Origin: Flavobacterium hibisci
GTDB taxonomy: Bacteria; Bacteroidota; Bacteroidia; Flavobacteriales; Flavobacteriaceae
Length of the DNA stretch: 64,000 bases
Assembly: GCF_020026925.1 (NCBI RefSeq)
Contig: NZ_JAIQDW010000002.1
Coordinates: 302,154-366,153 of the forward strand
Reading direction: 5' to 3'
The position numbers and the translations under genes were made by a program. Every line of letters starts with the position of its first letter. Within the stretch, counting starts at the first letter, position 1. Below the pieces are notes generated by a model. The model saw only the letters and a list, made by a program, of their open reading frames with translations, was not told the origin of the DNA and made no database searches. This document shows, one piece after another, positions 17,602 through 27,180 of the stretch.

Positions 17602-18309
17602 ATGAAAAATGTTATTATTGCAAGTACTTCTACTTTACACGGAAGTAGTTATTTAGAATATTTGCTACCCACCCTGCAATCCCATTTTACAAACTGCAAA
17701 ACTATTTTATTCATTCCTTATGCACGCCCGGGCGGAATTTCTCATAAAGAATACACGCAAAAAGTGGCTGCTGTATTTCAAACCATCAATATTTCAGTAA
17801 AAGGAATTCATGAATTTGAAAACCCAGAAACAGCTATAAAAAATGCCGAAGGAATATTTACTGGCGGAGGAAACACCTTTTTATTGGTTACGCAATTATA
17901 CAAAAACAATATCATGCAGCTTCTTTCTGAAACAGTGAAAAACGGAACACCATATCTGGGAACGAGTGCCGGAAGTAATATTTGCGGACTTTCGATGCAG
18001 ACAACCAATGACATGCCTATCGTCTACCCTCCAAGTTTTCAAACTTTAGGATTAATTTCTTTTAATCTCAATCCACATTATCTTGATGCTGATTCTCAGT
18101 CAACCCATATGGGAGAAACACGCGAGCAACGCATACAGGAATTCCACGCGTTTAATACGATTCCGGTTTTAGGACTGAGAGAAGGAAGCTGGCTTGAAGT
18201 AAAAGGAGAAAAAATTACTTTGAAAGGAAGTTTGTCAGCCCGGTTATTTCGACAAAATCAGCTTCCAACAGAATTAGAGCCGGAAAGTGATCTGACTGGT
18301 TTAAAATAA
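17602..18309 (+). CDS. pepE: Dipeptidase E (peptidase family S51)
   Basis: 235 aa. Hydrolyses dipeptides with N-terminal aspartate. The nucleophile S122 sits in GTSAGSNI, with D137 and H159 (LNPHYLD) in the positions expected for the catalytic triad, and the glycine loop FTGGGNT near 87-92 is typical. Length is normal. A TATCTTTA near-consensus -7 element lies at 17571-17578. The gene ends at a bidirectional hairpin shared with the opposing tRNA genes. Confidence 0.93.
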   Translation: MKNVIIASTSTLHGSSYLEYLLPTLQSHFTNCKTILFIPYARPGGISHKEYTQKVAAVFQTINISVKGIHEFENPETAIKNAEGIFTGGGNTFLLVTQLYKNNIMQLLSETVKNGTPYLGTSAGSNICGLSMQTTNDMPIVYPPSFQTLGLISFNLNPHYLDADSQSTHMGETREQRIQEFHAFNTIPVLGLREGSWLEVKGEKITLKGSLSARLFRQNQLPTELEPESDLTGLK

Positions 18310-18320
18310 GTATATAAAAC

Positions 18321-18354
18321 AAAAAATCCTCAAACAGCTTGTTTGAGGATTTTT
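18321..18354. terminator. Bidirectional terminator between pepE and tRNA-Gly
   Basis: AAAAATCCTCAAAC pairs with GTTTGAGGATTTTT around a 5-nt loop. T tracts on both strands serve pepE (plus) and the tRNA transcripts (minus). Confidence 0.85.
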
Positions 18355-18357
18355 AAG

Positions 18358-18430
<73 letters not shown>

Positions 18431-18523
18431 ATTAACAGGGTGCAAATATAAATAATTAAATTATTTAAAAAAATAAAAAACTAAATTATTTAAATTTAAA
18501 ATCTAAACCTAAGTTTCGATTAG

Positions 18524-18596
<73 letters not shown>

Positions 18597-18608
18597 ATTA
18601 CTGTGGTG

Positions 18609-18640
18609 CAAATATAAAAAATAAGTAAGCTTTAAAACAA
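18609..18640 (-). promoter_or_regulatory. Promoter of tRNA-Gly copy 2
   Basis: Minus strand TTG, 21 bp, TATATTTG. It is placed about a dozen bases before the mature 5' end. Confidence 0.6.
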
Positions 18641-18707
18641 GCTTTTTTTGAAAAAAAATAAATTAAAAATCACTATTTTTAGTAATCTATTTAAAATTAA
18701 AATGTTA

Positions 18708-18715
18708 TAGCTTTG
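18708..18715 (+). promoter_or_regulatory. -7 element of the GNAT gene
   Basis: TAGCTTTG, exact TAnnTTTG match, 16 bp before the ATG at 18732. No clear -33 TTG is seen. Confidence 0.5.
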
Positions 18716-18731
18716 TTTTTTTATTCCAAAC

Positions 18732-19169
18732 ATGACATTAATTAAAGAAATATCCTCTCAGGAAACTTTTATTTTACGACATCCTGTCCTTAGAAAAGGA
18801 AAACCCATCGAAACCTGCATTTTTGAAGGCGATGATTTACAAACAACACATCACTTCGGATTATTTGATAATTCAGATTTAATAGGAATAATTTCGTTAT
18901 TCCTTAAAACCAATACTATATTTGCAGAAAATTTACAAGCACAGATTCGCGGCATGGCTATTGCAGAAGCACATCAGAAAAAAGGCCATGGAGAAGCTCT
19001 TGTTAAACATTGTGAAGCATACTGTATTTCAAACGGATTCACTTTAATATGGTTTAATGCCAGAGCGACCGCTGTTGGTTTCTATAAAAAAATGGGATAC
19101 GAAGTCAAGGGAAACTCTTTTGACATCCCTGACGTTGGAGAACATTATTTAATGTACAAAAAAATATAA
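18732..19169 (+). CDS. GNAT-family N-acetyltransferase
   Basis: 145 aa. The acetyl-CoA-binding motif A is visible as IRGMAIAEAHQKKGHGEALVKHCE (R/Q-x-x-G-x-G/A type), followed by NGFTLIWFNARATAVGFYKKMGYEVKG, which is the usual C-terminal beta-bulge/helix and the family signature. It transfers an acetyl group from acetyl-CoA to an amine of unknown identity. The stop is immediately followed by the start of the L,D-transpeptidase gene, so the two are likely co-transcribed. Confidence 0.9.
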   Translation: MTLIKEISSQETFILRHPVLRKGKPIETCIFEGDDLQTTHHFGLFDNSDLIGIISLFLKTNTIFAENLQAQIRGMAIAEAHQKKGHGEALVKHCEAYCISNGFTLIWFNARATAVGFYKKMGYEVKGNSFDIPDVGEHYLMYKKI

Positions 19170-19170
19170 A

Positions 19171-20751
19171 ATGAATAAATTTTACTTATTGTTTCTATTG
19201 TTTGCTTTTATAAGTTGTAAAAAAGAACAAAAAGATACCCCTAAAATAAAAAAAGCGTTACCTGCCATTGTGATTACAGATGCAAGGACAGTTGACATAG
19301 ATACTGCTCTTATAAATGCATATAAAAGTGAAACATTAAAACAATTTTATCTTTCATCTGATAATAAAACCATTTGGGGGAATCTTAAAAAAAGAACCTA
19401 CGTCTTGTCACAACTGAAAAAATCAGATGAATTAGGCCTGAATCCAAATGATTATCGGGTAAAAAAGATGGATGTTTATGAAAAACAAATTGACAAATTA
19501 AATAATAAACAGCTCGCTGAATATGATCTGTTGCTTACACATAATTTTGAAAAATATGTGACCCATTTATATGAAGGAAAATTAAATCCTAAGTATTTAT
19601 ATCGTGACTGGGCACTTGAAGACAAGGATTTAGATATCAATGCTGTGTTAGTAAAAAGTTTCAATCGTAATACTTTAGATAGTTTGGTTGAAAATATTCA
19701 GCCAAAAACTGAAACTTACAAACAATTACTGAAAGCCTTGAAACTTGTCAATGATTTTCCTTCTGATAATGTCAAATTAATTGAATCAGCAGAAAAAATA
19801 AAACTAAATGATACTAATATTGCTTTAATAAACATTAAAAAGAGGCTTTTTTACTGGAATGACATGTCAGGAAAAGACAGTTTGACAAAAATCTATGACA
19901 ACAAAACATTTGAAGCTGTAAAAAAATTCCAGACTCGACACGGATTAGTTGCTGACGGGGTTATTGGAGCCAGCACTATTCATCACCTAAATTTTTCTAA
20001 AGAAAAAAGAAGACATCAAATTATTGCAAACTTAGAACGCTGGAGATGGTATCCGAACGAACTAGCAGAAAATTACTTTATAGTAAATATTCCTGATTTT
20101 AAATTACATGTTGTAGAAAATAATGATACGACAGCTGTGAGAAATGTTGTTGTTGGAACCAGTAAAAGAAGAACACCGGTTTTAACATCTACGCTTAAAA
20201 GTATTGTTTTCAACCCAACGTGGACAGTCCCGCCTACTATTTTAAAAGAAGACGTTGTTCCTGCAATGAAGCGTAATCGAAATTATTTAAAAAACAAAAA
20301 TATCACGATTTATGACAGAGCCGGACACGAAGTCGACCCTGCAAACTGGAACATCAACAAGCCCAGAAGCTATCGATATATCCAAAAACCGGGTTATTAC
20401 AACTCACTTGGGTTAATAAAAATTATGTTCCCTAATAATTATAGCGTGTATTTGCACGACACCAATCACAGAAATTACTTTGAAAGAAGCAACCGTTCTT
20501 TAAGTTCCGGCTGTGTGCGTGTTGAAAATCCTTTAGAATTAGCACAGCATATTTTAGACGATTCTAAAAACTGGTCTAAAGAAAAAATAGATACTATTAT
20601 TGCACGTAAAAAGACAACCAGTATTAGAATTACCAAGAAATACAAATTATACCAATGGTACTGGACTGCCTGGAGTCAAAAAAATCAGTTAATTTTTAGA
20701 TACGATGTCTATGATCTTGATGAAGACTTATATTCTAAATTAAGAAATTAG
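19171..20751 (+). CDS. Murein L,D-transpeptidase lipoprotein (YcbB-like)
   Basis: 526 aa. A lipoprotein signal ends at lipobox FISC (C16). The central region includes a peptidoglycan-binding helix pattern (KTFEAVKKFQTRHGLVADGVIGASTIHHL, about 249-277). The YkuD catalytic domain has HDTNHRNYF and SSGCVRVE with nucleophile C448. It forms 3-3 crosslinks in peptidoglycan or attaches proteins to it. The gene starts one base after the GNAT stop and its 3' end overlaps the convergent second L,D-transpeptidase by 12 bp. Confidence 0.92.
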   Translation: MNKFYLLFLLFAFISCKKEQKDTPKIKKALPAIVITDARTVDIDTALINAYKSETLKQFYLSSDNKTIWGNLKKRTYVLSQLKKSDELGLNPNDYRVKKMDVYEKQIDKLNNKQLAEYDLLLTHNFEKYVTHLYEGKLNPKYLYRDWALEDKDLDINAVLVKSFNRNTLDSLVENIQPKTETYKQLLKALKLVNDFPSDNVKLIESAEKIKLNDTNIALINIKKRLFYWNDMSGKDSLTKIYDNKTFEAVKKFQTRHGLVADGVIGASTIHHLNFSKEKRRHQIIANLERWRWYPNELAENYFIVNIPDFKLHVVENNDTTAVRNVVVGTSKRRTPVLTSTLKSIVFNPTWTVPPTILKEDVVPAMKRNRNYLKNKNITIYDRAGHEVDPANWNINKPRSYRYIQKPGYYNSLGLIKIMFPNNYSVYLHDTNHRNYFERSNRSLSSGCVRVENPLELAQHILDDSKNWSKEKIDTIIARKKTTSIRITKKYKLYQWYWTAWSQKNQLIFRYDVYDLDEDLYSKLRN

Positions 20752-21465
20752 TTCTTGTCCCATCACAAAACTTCTTGACGGATGATAGATATACAGACAT
20801 GACTTACCTTTTATGGTCTGAATAATATCGTCTGTCAATTCAACAGGAACTGCAGGGCAACCCTGGCTTCTGCCTAATCTTTTATGGGCTCTGATAAAAG
20901 ATTCAGAAACATAATCGGCACCATGCATTACAACACCTCTTTTACGGGCCTGATCATTTATGCCTCTTTCTAAACCATCTAATCGCAATGAAGCGCCATG
21001 TTTACCCTGATAAATTTCACCCGTAGCATAAAAGCCGAGACTGCTTTTAAATGAAGAATTTACATTTGAAAATGCAGAAGCAAACTCTTCGCCTGTATTC
21101 CTGCCGTGAGCAACAAGAGACTGGAACAGAATTGTATTAGAAGACAAATCGATTACCCAAAGACGTTTTAGATTTGATGACAAACTAAAATCAATTAAAG
21201 TCAATATATCTTTTTGGATAACCCCTTTTTCTTTCAATAAGTAAAACCCTTTTAAGGCTTCAGTAAATGTTTTTAGTTCCGGAAGAACAAAACTATTTGT
21301 ATTTAATGTGTTATAAATACTCTCAATTTTAGTATCAATTACAGAACGTTTTTCAACTTTTGCGATACTCATTGCTGTTACATTTTTAGTTTCAGCAGTA
21401 TTTTTAGAATCTGTACCAAATGACAAAAACAAAAACAGAATTGCGGGATAAATCTTATAAATCAT
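20740..21465 (-). CDS. Murein L,D-transpeptidase catalytic domain protein (YkuD_2 type)
   Basis: 241 aa with an N-terminal signal segment (about 1-17). The YkuD_2 pattern is HGADYVSESFIRAHKRLGRS followed by QGCPAVP with nucleophile C203, preceded by the fold-specific VIDLSSNTILF and VAHGRNTGEEFA. It has no separate peptidoglycan-binding domain. It overlaps the other L,D-transpeptidase tail to tail by 12 bp, so two families of crosslinking enzyme are neighbours but separately transcribed. Confidence 0.88.
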   Translation of the reverse strand: MIYKIYPAILFLFLSFGTDSKNTAETKNVTAMSIAKVEKRSVIDTKIESIYNTLNTNSFVLPELKTFTEALKGFYLLKEKGVIQKDILTLIDFSLSSNLKRLWVIDLSSNTILFQSLVAHGRNTGEEFASAFSNVNSSFKSSLGFYATGEIYQGKHGASLRLDGLERGINDQARKRGVVMHGADYVSESFIRAHKRLGRSQGCPAVPVELTDDIIQTIKGKSCLYIYHPSRSFVMGQELIS

Positions 21466-21917
21466 TGATTTCGTTTAGGTTATACATAATTTGAGGTAGG
21501 ACAAATGTAAAACTTATTTATAATTATGTAACACTATATCACTAAATTAGGTGATATTTATTCAAACTTTAACAATTAATCGCAATAGAAGTTAATGAAA
21601 CTTAAACATTTGATTATTTTTTTGCAGGAATTTACCTTGATTTTAAAATATCTTCAATTATATCAATATCAATCTGCATAAAAAGCTTTTCAAACACAGT
21701 TCTAATCAATGAAGAGGTTTAAAAACAACTTTGACATAATATTATTTGTCTATTGATAGTTTAAAACCAAATTGGGTTATGCATTAATTTTAAAAAATAA
21801 AGGCTTCTTCAATTAAATTATTATTTTTTTATCCTGTTCATTTTATAAAGCATAATTGTAGCAATCACTACTTGCGTGTTTTATAAATGGTTTATCTTTG
21901 CCAAAAACTAAAAACCA
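21466..21917. other. Intergenic region upstream of gpmI
   Basis: About 450 bp, AT-rich, with no plausible gene. The right end holds the gpmI promoter at 21872-21900. Confidence 0.5.
21872..21900 (+). promoter_or_regulatory. Promoter of gpmI
   Basis: TTG (21872-21874), 18 bp, TATCTTTG (21893-21900), exact match to the flavobacterial consensus, 17 bp before the ATG. Confidence 0.7.
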
Positions 21918-23435
21918 ATGAACAAAAAAGTAATACTTATGATTTTAGATGGTTGGGGAAAATCTCCTGACCCTAAAGTATCTGCAATAGACAATGCAAA
22001 TGTTCCTTTCATAAACAGCCTGTACCAACATTACCCTAGCGCTCAGCTTCGTACCGACGGATTAAACGTAGGTTTACCGGAAGGCCAAATGGGAAACAGC
22101 GAAGTAGGTCACATGAATCTTGGCGCCGGAAGAATTGTTTACCAGGATCTGGCTAAAATAAATTTAGCAGTAGCACATCAGACGCTTGCAAAAGAACAAG
22201 TTTTGGTTGATGCTTTTACTTATGCTAAAGAAAACAATAAAAAAGTACACTTTTTAGGATTAGTATCTGATGGAGGCGTACATTCTCATACCTCACATTT
22301 ACGCGGACTTATTGATGCTTCTCAGGAATATGGTTTAGAAAATGTATTTGTTCACGCCTTTACTGACGGACGTGATGTTGATCCAAAATCAGGAGCTAAA
22401 TACATTCAGGATTTAGAAAACCATATTAAAGATACTCCTGTAAAAATCGCCTCAATTGTGGGTCGTTATTACGCAATGGACCGTGACAAACGCTGGGAGC
22501 GTGTAAAACTGGCTTATGATCTGGTTGTAAATGCAGTAGGAACTCCTTCAAGAAACGCTGTTGCAAGTATTCTTGAAAGCTATTCAAAAGATATTACTGA
22601 TGAATTTATTGAACCAATCGTAATGGTTGATGAAAACGAAAAACCATTAGCTACAATTGTGGAAGGTGATGTCGTAATATTCTTCAATTTCAGAACCGAC
22701 AGAGGCCGTGAACTTACCGAAGCACTTTCGCAGCAGGATTTCCATGAGCAAAACATGCACAAATTAAACTTATATTATGTAACGCTTACCAACTACGATG
22801 AAACGTATTTAAACGTAAAAGTTGTTTACAATAAAGATAACATTACTGAAACGCTTGGTGAAGTTTTAGAAAAAGCCGGCAAAAAACAAATTCGTATCGC
22901 CGAAACGGAGAAGTATCCACACGTAACCTTTTTCTTCTCAGGAGGAAGAGAAGTGCCTTTTGAAGGAGAATCACGTATTTTAAGAAACTCACCAAAAGTA
23001 GCCACTTACGATTTACAGCCAGAGATGAGTGCTTATGAATTAACTGATGCCCTTGTTCCGGAATTAAATAAAGGAGAAGTAGATTTTGTTTGTTTAAATT
23101 TTGCCAACGGTGATATGGTTGGACACACGGGAATCATGGAAGCAGCAATTAAAGCTTGTGAGGCTGTTGATGCCTGTGCAAAACAAGTAATTGAAGCTGC
23201 TCTTGCAAACAATTATACAACCATTGTAATTGCCGATCACGGTAACTGCGAAACCATGATTAATCCTGATGGAAGCCCAAATACAGCACACACAACAAAT
23301 CCAGTGCCGATTATTCTGGTTGACAAAGAATTAAAAAATATTCAAAATGGCGTTTTGGGCGATATTGCACCTACTATTTTAGAATTAATGGGCGTTCCAC
23401 AACCTGAAGCAATGACTTGTCATTCATTATTATAG
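21918..23435 (+). CDS. gpmI: 2,3-bisphosphoglycerate-independent phosphoglycerate mutase
   Basis: 505 aa. Interconverts 3- and 2-phosphoglycerate in glycolysis and gluconeogenesis. It belongs to the alkaline phosphatase superfamily: D11 (ILDGWG) and the phospho-serine S61 in QMGNSEVGHMNLGAGR, then HSHTSHL, DGRDVDP, GRYYAMDRDKRWER and the C-terminal metal ligands in NGDMVGHTG and IADHGNCETM. Length is normal. It is monocistronic and ends at a hairpin shared with the opposing DUF445 gene. Confidence 0.97.
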   Translation: MNKKVILMILDGWGKSPDPKVSAIDNANVPFINSLYQHYPSAQLRTDGLNVGLPEGQMGNSEVGHMNLGAGRIVYQDLAKINLAVAHQTLAKEQVLVDAFTYAKENNKKVHFLGLVSDGGVHSHTSHLRGLIDASQEYGLENVFVHAFTDGRDVDPKSGAKYIQDLENHIKDTPVKIASIVGRYYAMDRDKRWERVKLAYDLVVNAVGTPSRNAVASILESYSKDITDEFIEPIVMVDENEKPLATIVEGDVVIFFNFRTDRGRELTEALSQQDFHEQNMHKLNLYYVTLTNYDETYLNVKVVYNKDNITETLGEVLEKAGKKQIRIAETEKYPHVTFFFSGGREVPFEGESRILRNSPKVATYDLQPEMSAYELTDALVPELNKGEVDFVCLNFANGDMVGHTGIMEAAIKACEAVDACAKQVIEAALANNYTTIVIADHGNCETMINPDGSPNTAHTTNPVPIILVDKELKNIQNGVLGDIAPTILELMGVPQPEAMTCHSLL

Positions 23436-23461
23436 AAAACCACTTATTTTATTTTAATAGT

Positions 23462-23491
23462 AGAGAGACAAGTTTTAGGATTTGTCTCTCT
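23462..23491. terminator. Bidirectional hairpin between gpmI and the DUF445 gene
   Basis: AGAGAGACAA pairs perfectly with TTGTCTCTCT across a 10-nt loop. It is placed between two convergent stop codons. Confidence 0.7.
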
Positions 23492-23501
23492 TCGCTTTTA
23501 T

Positions 23502-24755
23502 TTACATTACAAAATAATGGTAAATCCATTCTACACCATAAATTATAAGACCGATAAATCCGCCCACTAAAGTTCCGTTGATACGGATGTACTGAAGATC
23601 TTTTCCAATTTCAAGTTCTAATTTTTCAGAAACTTCTTTTCCGTCCCAGCTTTTTACGGTAGAGGAAATTAAATCACCTATCACCTTTTTATTATTCAGA
23701 AGAACAGAAAGCAAATCATTTTTGATGAAATTATTGATTTTATCAACCATTACAGCATCTTCTTTCAGTCCGTTTCCGAAGTTCTGAATCATACCCGCAA
23801 TATTTTCTCTGATGGAAGACTCCTCGCCTTTCTCCAAATCATTTGTAATAGATAATTTTATTTCATCCCAGATTCCGTTAATGTAATCCTGAACTTCTTT
23901 TTTACCGGCAAAACCAACAATCAGATTATTGATTTTGATTCGCATCTCTTCCGAGTTTTTTACTTTATGGAGAAAATCAGAAATGTATTCATCTATTTTA
24001 ATTCTAACAGCACTTTCCGGATTTTTGGCTTCATCAAGAAATTCCTGCAACCCATTAAAAATACCTTCTGTAATGCTTTTATCGGCAAGCCCAAAACTTA
24101 AAAAAGGTGTAGATTGCTTTACTTTCTTTCTAATTAAATCTTTATTATCACTTAGTTCATCACTCATCACTTCAAGGAGATTGGTCAATAATTGATCTTT
24201 CACACTCCCCTTCTGCAGCGGTTCCAATGCCAGTGCCACCCAGTCTCCAAAATTAATTGCTTCTAGTTTTTCCTTAAACTGAACCTGAATGAATCGCTTT
24301 ACATCTTCATCTTTTATTGTTTTCAGAACACCCGGAATAAGGTTTAATGCTATAGCATCTGCAACTTTATTGGCATTTTCTTCCTGCGAAAGCCAGTCAG
24401 AAGCTTTTGTCGCAAAATTGAATTCGTCTAACTTCATTTCCAGCTTTTCACGATTCAGAAATTCTTCAGAAACAAAACTTCCTAAATTTTCACCAATCTC
24501 ATTTTTTTTAGTTGGAATAATTGCCGTATGCCAGATTGGGATTCCCATAGGATGACGAAATAAAGCCACAACTGCAAACCAGTCGGCAATTCCGCCCACC
24601 ATCGCCGCTTCGCTGAAAGCCTGCAGCATCGGAATTTTAAAATAAATGGCAATGATAAATAACAGAACAGCTACACCCAAAAGTGCCAAAGCGTTTCGCT
24701 TCATTTTTCGAAGGGCTTGCACTTTATCAATATCCTGATCTACAATGGTTTTCAT
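23502..24755 (-). CDS. DUF445 membrane protein
   Basis: 417 aa from the ATG at 24755; a TTG nine bases upstream is possible. There are two N-terminal hydrophobic segments (about residues 23-45 and around 60), the motif GGIADWFAVVALFRHPMGIPIPHTA-like (here PIWHTAIIP), a long helical body and a C-terminal hydrophobic segment (about 392-415). The GG-ADWFAV-ALF-HP signature is that of DUF445/YheB. The role is unknown. It is monocistronic, and its terminator is shared with gpmI. Confidence 0.85.
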   Translation of the reverse strand: MKTIVDQDIDKVQALRKMKRNALALLGVAVLLFIIAIYFKIPMLQAFSEAAMVGGIADWFAVVALFRHPMGIPIWHTAIIPTKKNEIGENLGSFVSEEFLNREKLEMKLDEFNFATKASDWLSQEENANKVADAIALNLIPGVLKTIKDEDVKRFIQVQFKEKLEAINFGDWVALALEPLQKGSVKDQLLTNLLEVMSDELSDNKDLIRKKVKQSTPFLSFGLADKSITEGIFNGLQEFLDEAKNPESAVRIKIDEYISDFLHKVKNSEEMRIKINNLIVGFAGKKEVQDYINGIWDEIKLSITNDLEKGEESSIRENIAGMIQNFGNGLKEDAVMVDKINNFIKNDLLSVLLNNKKVIGDLISSTVKSWDGKEVSEKLELEIGKDLQYIRINGTLVGGFIGLIIYGVEWIYHYFVM

Positions 24756-24915
24756 AATAAACAAGGTTTTATTACTAATTTATGCTTTTTTTCTGAAATG
24801 TTCTTTTAAAAAAATGTTAGAATTCAATAGCTGGTTTGATTTTCAAATTAAGTGATTGGAAATTTTAGCGGTAATTAATTTCAAAATCAACTTTAAAAAA
24901 ATAAGATTAAAATCG

Positions 24916-24923
24916 TACTTTTG
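24916..24923 (+). promoter_or_regulatory. -7 element of map
   Basis: TACTTTTG, an exact match to TAnnTTTG, 21 bp before the ATG at 24945. It excludes a start at the TTG 24 bp upstream, because that codon overlaps the promoter. Confidence 0.6.
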
Positions 24924-24944
24924 CGAACTGAAAATCTGAAAAAT

Positions 24945-25763
24945 ATGATTATCCAAAAAACCCGTGAGGAAATAGAATTAATGCGCGAAAGTGCCTTGAT
25001 CGTATCGAAAACATTAGGAATGATTGCTTCTGAAATTAAAGAAGGAGTTACTACATTATATCTGGACAAATTAGCCGAAGAATTTATTCGTGATCACGGT
25101 GCAGTTCCAAGTTTTCTTGGTTTGTATGATTTCCCGAATTCACTTTGTATGAGTCCGAATGCTCAGGTTGTACATGGAATTCCGAATAATACGCCTTTAC
25201 AGAATGGTGATGTTATTTCTGTAGATTGCGGTGCTTTCAAAAATGGTTATCATGGAGATCATGCTTATAGTTTTGAAATTGGAGAAGTTGCTCCGGAAAC
25301 CAAAAAACTATTGCAGGTAACCAAAGAATCCCTGTACGTAGGAATCCGGGAATTTAAAGCCGGAAACCGCGTTGAAGATGTTGGAAACGCCATTCAGAAA
25401 TATACGGAATCTCATGGATATGGTGTTGTTCGTGAATTGGTTGGGCACGGATTAGGCCAAAAAATGCACGAAGCTCCTGAAATGCCAAATTATGGTAAAA
25501 AAGGTCGTGGAAAACTTTTTGTTGAAGGAATGGTGGTTGCCATTGAACCGATGATCAACATGGGTACAAAAAACATCAAACAGCTTAAAGACGGCTGGAC
25601 CATCCTGACTGCTGACGGAAAACCAAGCGCACATTTCGAACATGATGTTGCCTTAATTGACGGAAAACCGGAAATTTTATCGACTTTCTATTATATCTAT
25701 AAAGCATTAGGAATAGAAAGTAACGAAGAAGATGAATTTAGAAAAGTGCCTTTAGTATTATAG
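24945..25763 (+). CDS. map: Type I methionine aminopeptidase
   Basis: 272 aa. Removes the initiator methionine from nascent proteins. The five metal ligands can be placed: the two aspartates in ISVDCGAFKNGYHGDHAYSF, the histidine in VGHGLGQKMHEAPEMPNYG, and the glutamates in VAIEPMI and in FEHDVAL. The ATG at 24945 (MIIQKTREEIELMRES) follows a clear -7 element and matches the family N-terminus. Downstream, an AT-rich two-gene module separates it from a methyltransferase. Confidence 0.96.
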   Translation: MIIQKTREEIELMRESALIVSKTLGMIASEIKEGVTTLYLDKLAEEFIRDHGAVPSFLGLYDFPNSLCMSPNAQVVHGIPNNTPLQNGDVISVDCGAFKNGYHGDHAYSFEIGEVAPETKKLLQVTKESLYVGIREFKAGNRVEDVGNAIQKYTESHGYGVVRELVGHGLGQKMHEAPEMPNYGKKGRGKLFVEGMVVAIEPMINMGTKNIKQLKDGWTILTADGKPSAHFEHDVALIDGKPEILSTFYYIYKALGIESNEEDEFRKVPLVL

Positions 25764-25884
25764 TTATTACGCCGAGATTCACAGAGACCATTTACTAATA
25801 CATAAAACTAATATTTTAGTAGAGAATAATATTTTTAATTTATTAAATTTAAAAATAACTACTTTTATAAAAATATAGTATCTA

Positions 25885-27180
25885 ATGAAAATTAAACTCC
25901 AAAATATTGGAATTATTGAAGAAGCTGACATTAATATTGAGGGAATTACTCTAATTGCTGGTCAAAATGATTCTGGAAAAAGTACTGTTGGAAAAGTTTT
26001 GTATGCATTAATTAGAGGAGTAAATGGCGATGAAATCTCTCACAATGCAAATAAAATTCGATTTGTTTACGAAAAGACAAGGGATATTCGAAATCTTTTA
26101 TCAAGAACTACAGCAACTAATGAAAGCGACCAAAATATTCAAAATAAATTTATTTCAGAATTTCTAGAAAAATTAGAAATAAGACCTTCTTCATTACATT
26201 CAAAAAAAGATACTGACATTATTGATTCTATAAATAATGAATTAGAATCTGTACTTATCCTATACAATAATTATTCTAATCCACAGATTAAAGAAAAACT
26301 TTCTGAATTTATAGTTGATTTTGGTCGTAGAACTTCAATTTCTTTTGATTCTACAGAAGCATTGTACTACAGATTAGAATCTTTTTTGAAAAATGAATTT
26401 GGAAATCAAATATCAAATTCATTTAACAAAAGTGACTCCTTTATTAAACTTGGAGGAATTGAAGAAAAAAGTATTTATTTTAAAGATAAAATAGAATTCG
26501 TTGGACTTGAAAATAGTTCTTCTTTCTATTATGATGAAGTTATTTTTATTGAATCCCCATTAAGACTAATGCAAACTTACTTTGTTCGTTTTAATGAAAT
26601 TATTGATAAGAATGACCATTTAAATAAATTAATATTTTTAAGAGAAAATGAATTAAATATTTTCTCTGATGATAGCAAAAAGAATAATAACCTCTTATCT
26701 TTAATTTCAAAAGTCATAAATGGAAATTTTAGTATCGACCCTTTAGATGAAATAGTTTTTACAAAAAATGCGACAGAATTCGAATTTGGAAATATTGCTA
26801 CTGGAATAAAAAGTTTTGGAATATTACAATTACTTTTACAAAAAGGGAAATTAAATTCAAACACTTTATTAATTATTGATGAACCTGAAGTTCATTTACA
26901 TCCAACTTGGCAAGTTAAATTTGCTGAGATTTTAGTTTTATTATCTAAAGAATTAGCCATTCCGATCTTATTGACTTCACACAGTCCATATTTTATTGAA
27001 GCTTTAGATGCTTATACTAAAAAATATCAATATGAAAAGTCAACAAATTTTTACTTTGCTGAGAAAAATGAAGATGGATTATCTTCTAAAATTATTGATG
27101 TAACAGAAGATATAACGCCTATTTTAAGCTCAATTTCTGAAGCATTTTATAAAATCCAAGACATAAACGATGAGGTTTAA
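25885..27180 (+). CDS. SMC/OLD-like AAA ATPase (AAA_15/AAA_21 type), candidate defence ATPase
   Basis: 431 aa. Walker A is GQNDSGKS (residues 26-33). The helical middle (about 80-230) has no recognisable domain. The ABC-type signature region is ATGIKSFG near 309-316, Walker B is LLIIDEPEVHLHP (D332, E333) and the H-switch is TSHSPYF (H366). There is no TOPRIM domain after the ATPase and no zinc hook, so it is not OLD, GajA or Rad50. It overlaps the next gene by 11 bp. The module is visibly more AT-rich than map and the methyltransferase on either side, and it has short codon choices like AAA/GAA/ATT throughout, consistent with horizontal acquisition. Predicted role: energy-dependent sensor partner of the second protein. 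Confidence 0.85.
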   Translation: MKIKLQNIGIIEEADINIEGITLIAGQNDSGKSTVGKVLYALIRGVNGDEISHNANKIRFVYEKTRDIRNLLSRTTATNESDQNIQNKFISEFLEKLEIRPSSLHSKKDTDIIDSINNELESVLILYNNYSNPQIKEKLSEFIVDFGRRTSISFDSTEALYYRLESFLKNEFGNQISNSFNKSDSFIKLGGIEEKSIYFKDKIEFVGLENSSSFYYDEVIFIESPLRLMQTYFVRFNEIIDKNDHLNKLIFLRENELNIFSDDSKKNNNLLSLISKVINGNFSIDPLDEIVFTKNATEFEFGNIATGIKSFGILQLLLQKGKLNSNTLLIIDEPEVHLHPTWQVKFAEILVLLSKELAIPILLTSHSPYFIEALDAYTKKYQYEKSTNFYFAEKNEDGLSSKIIDVTEDITPILSSISEAFYKIQDINDEV

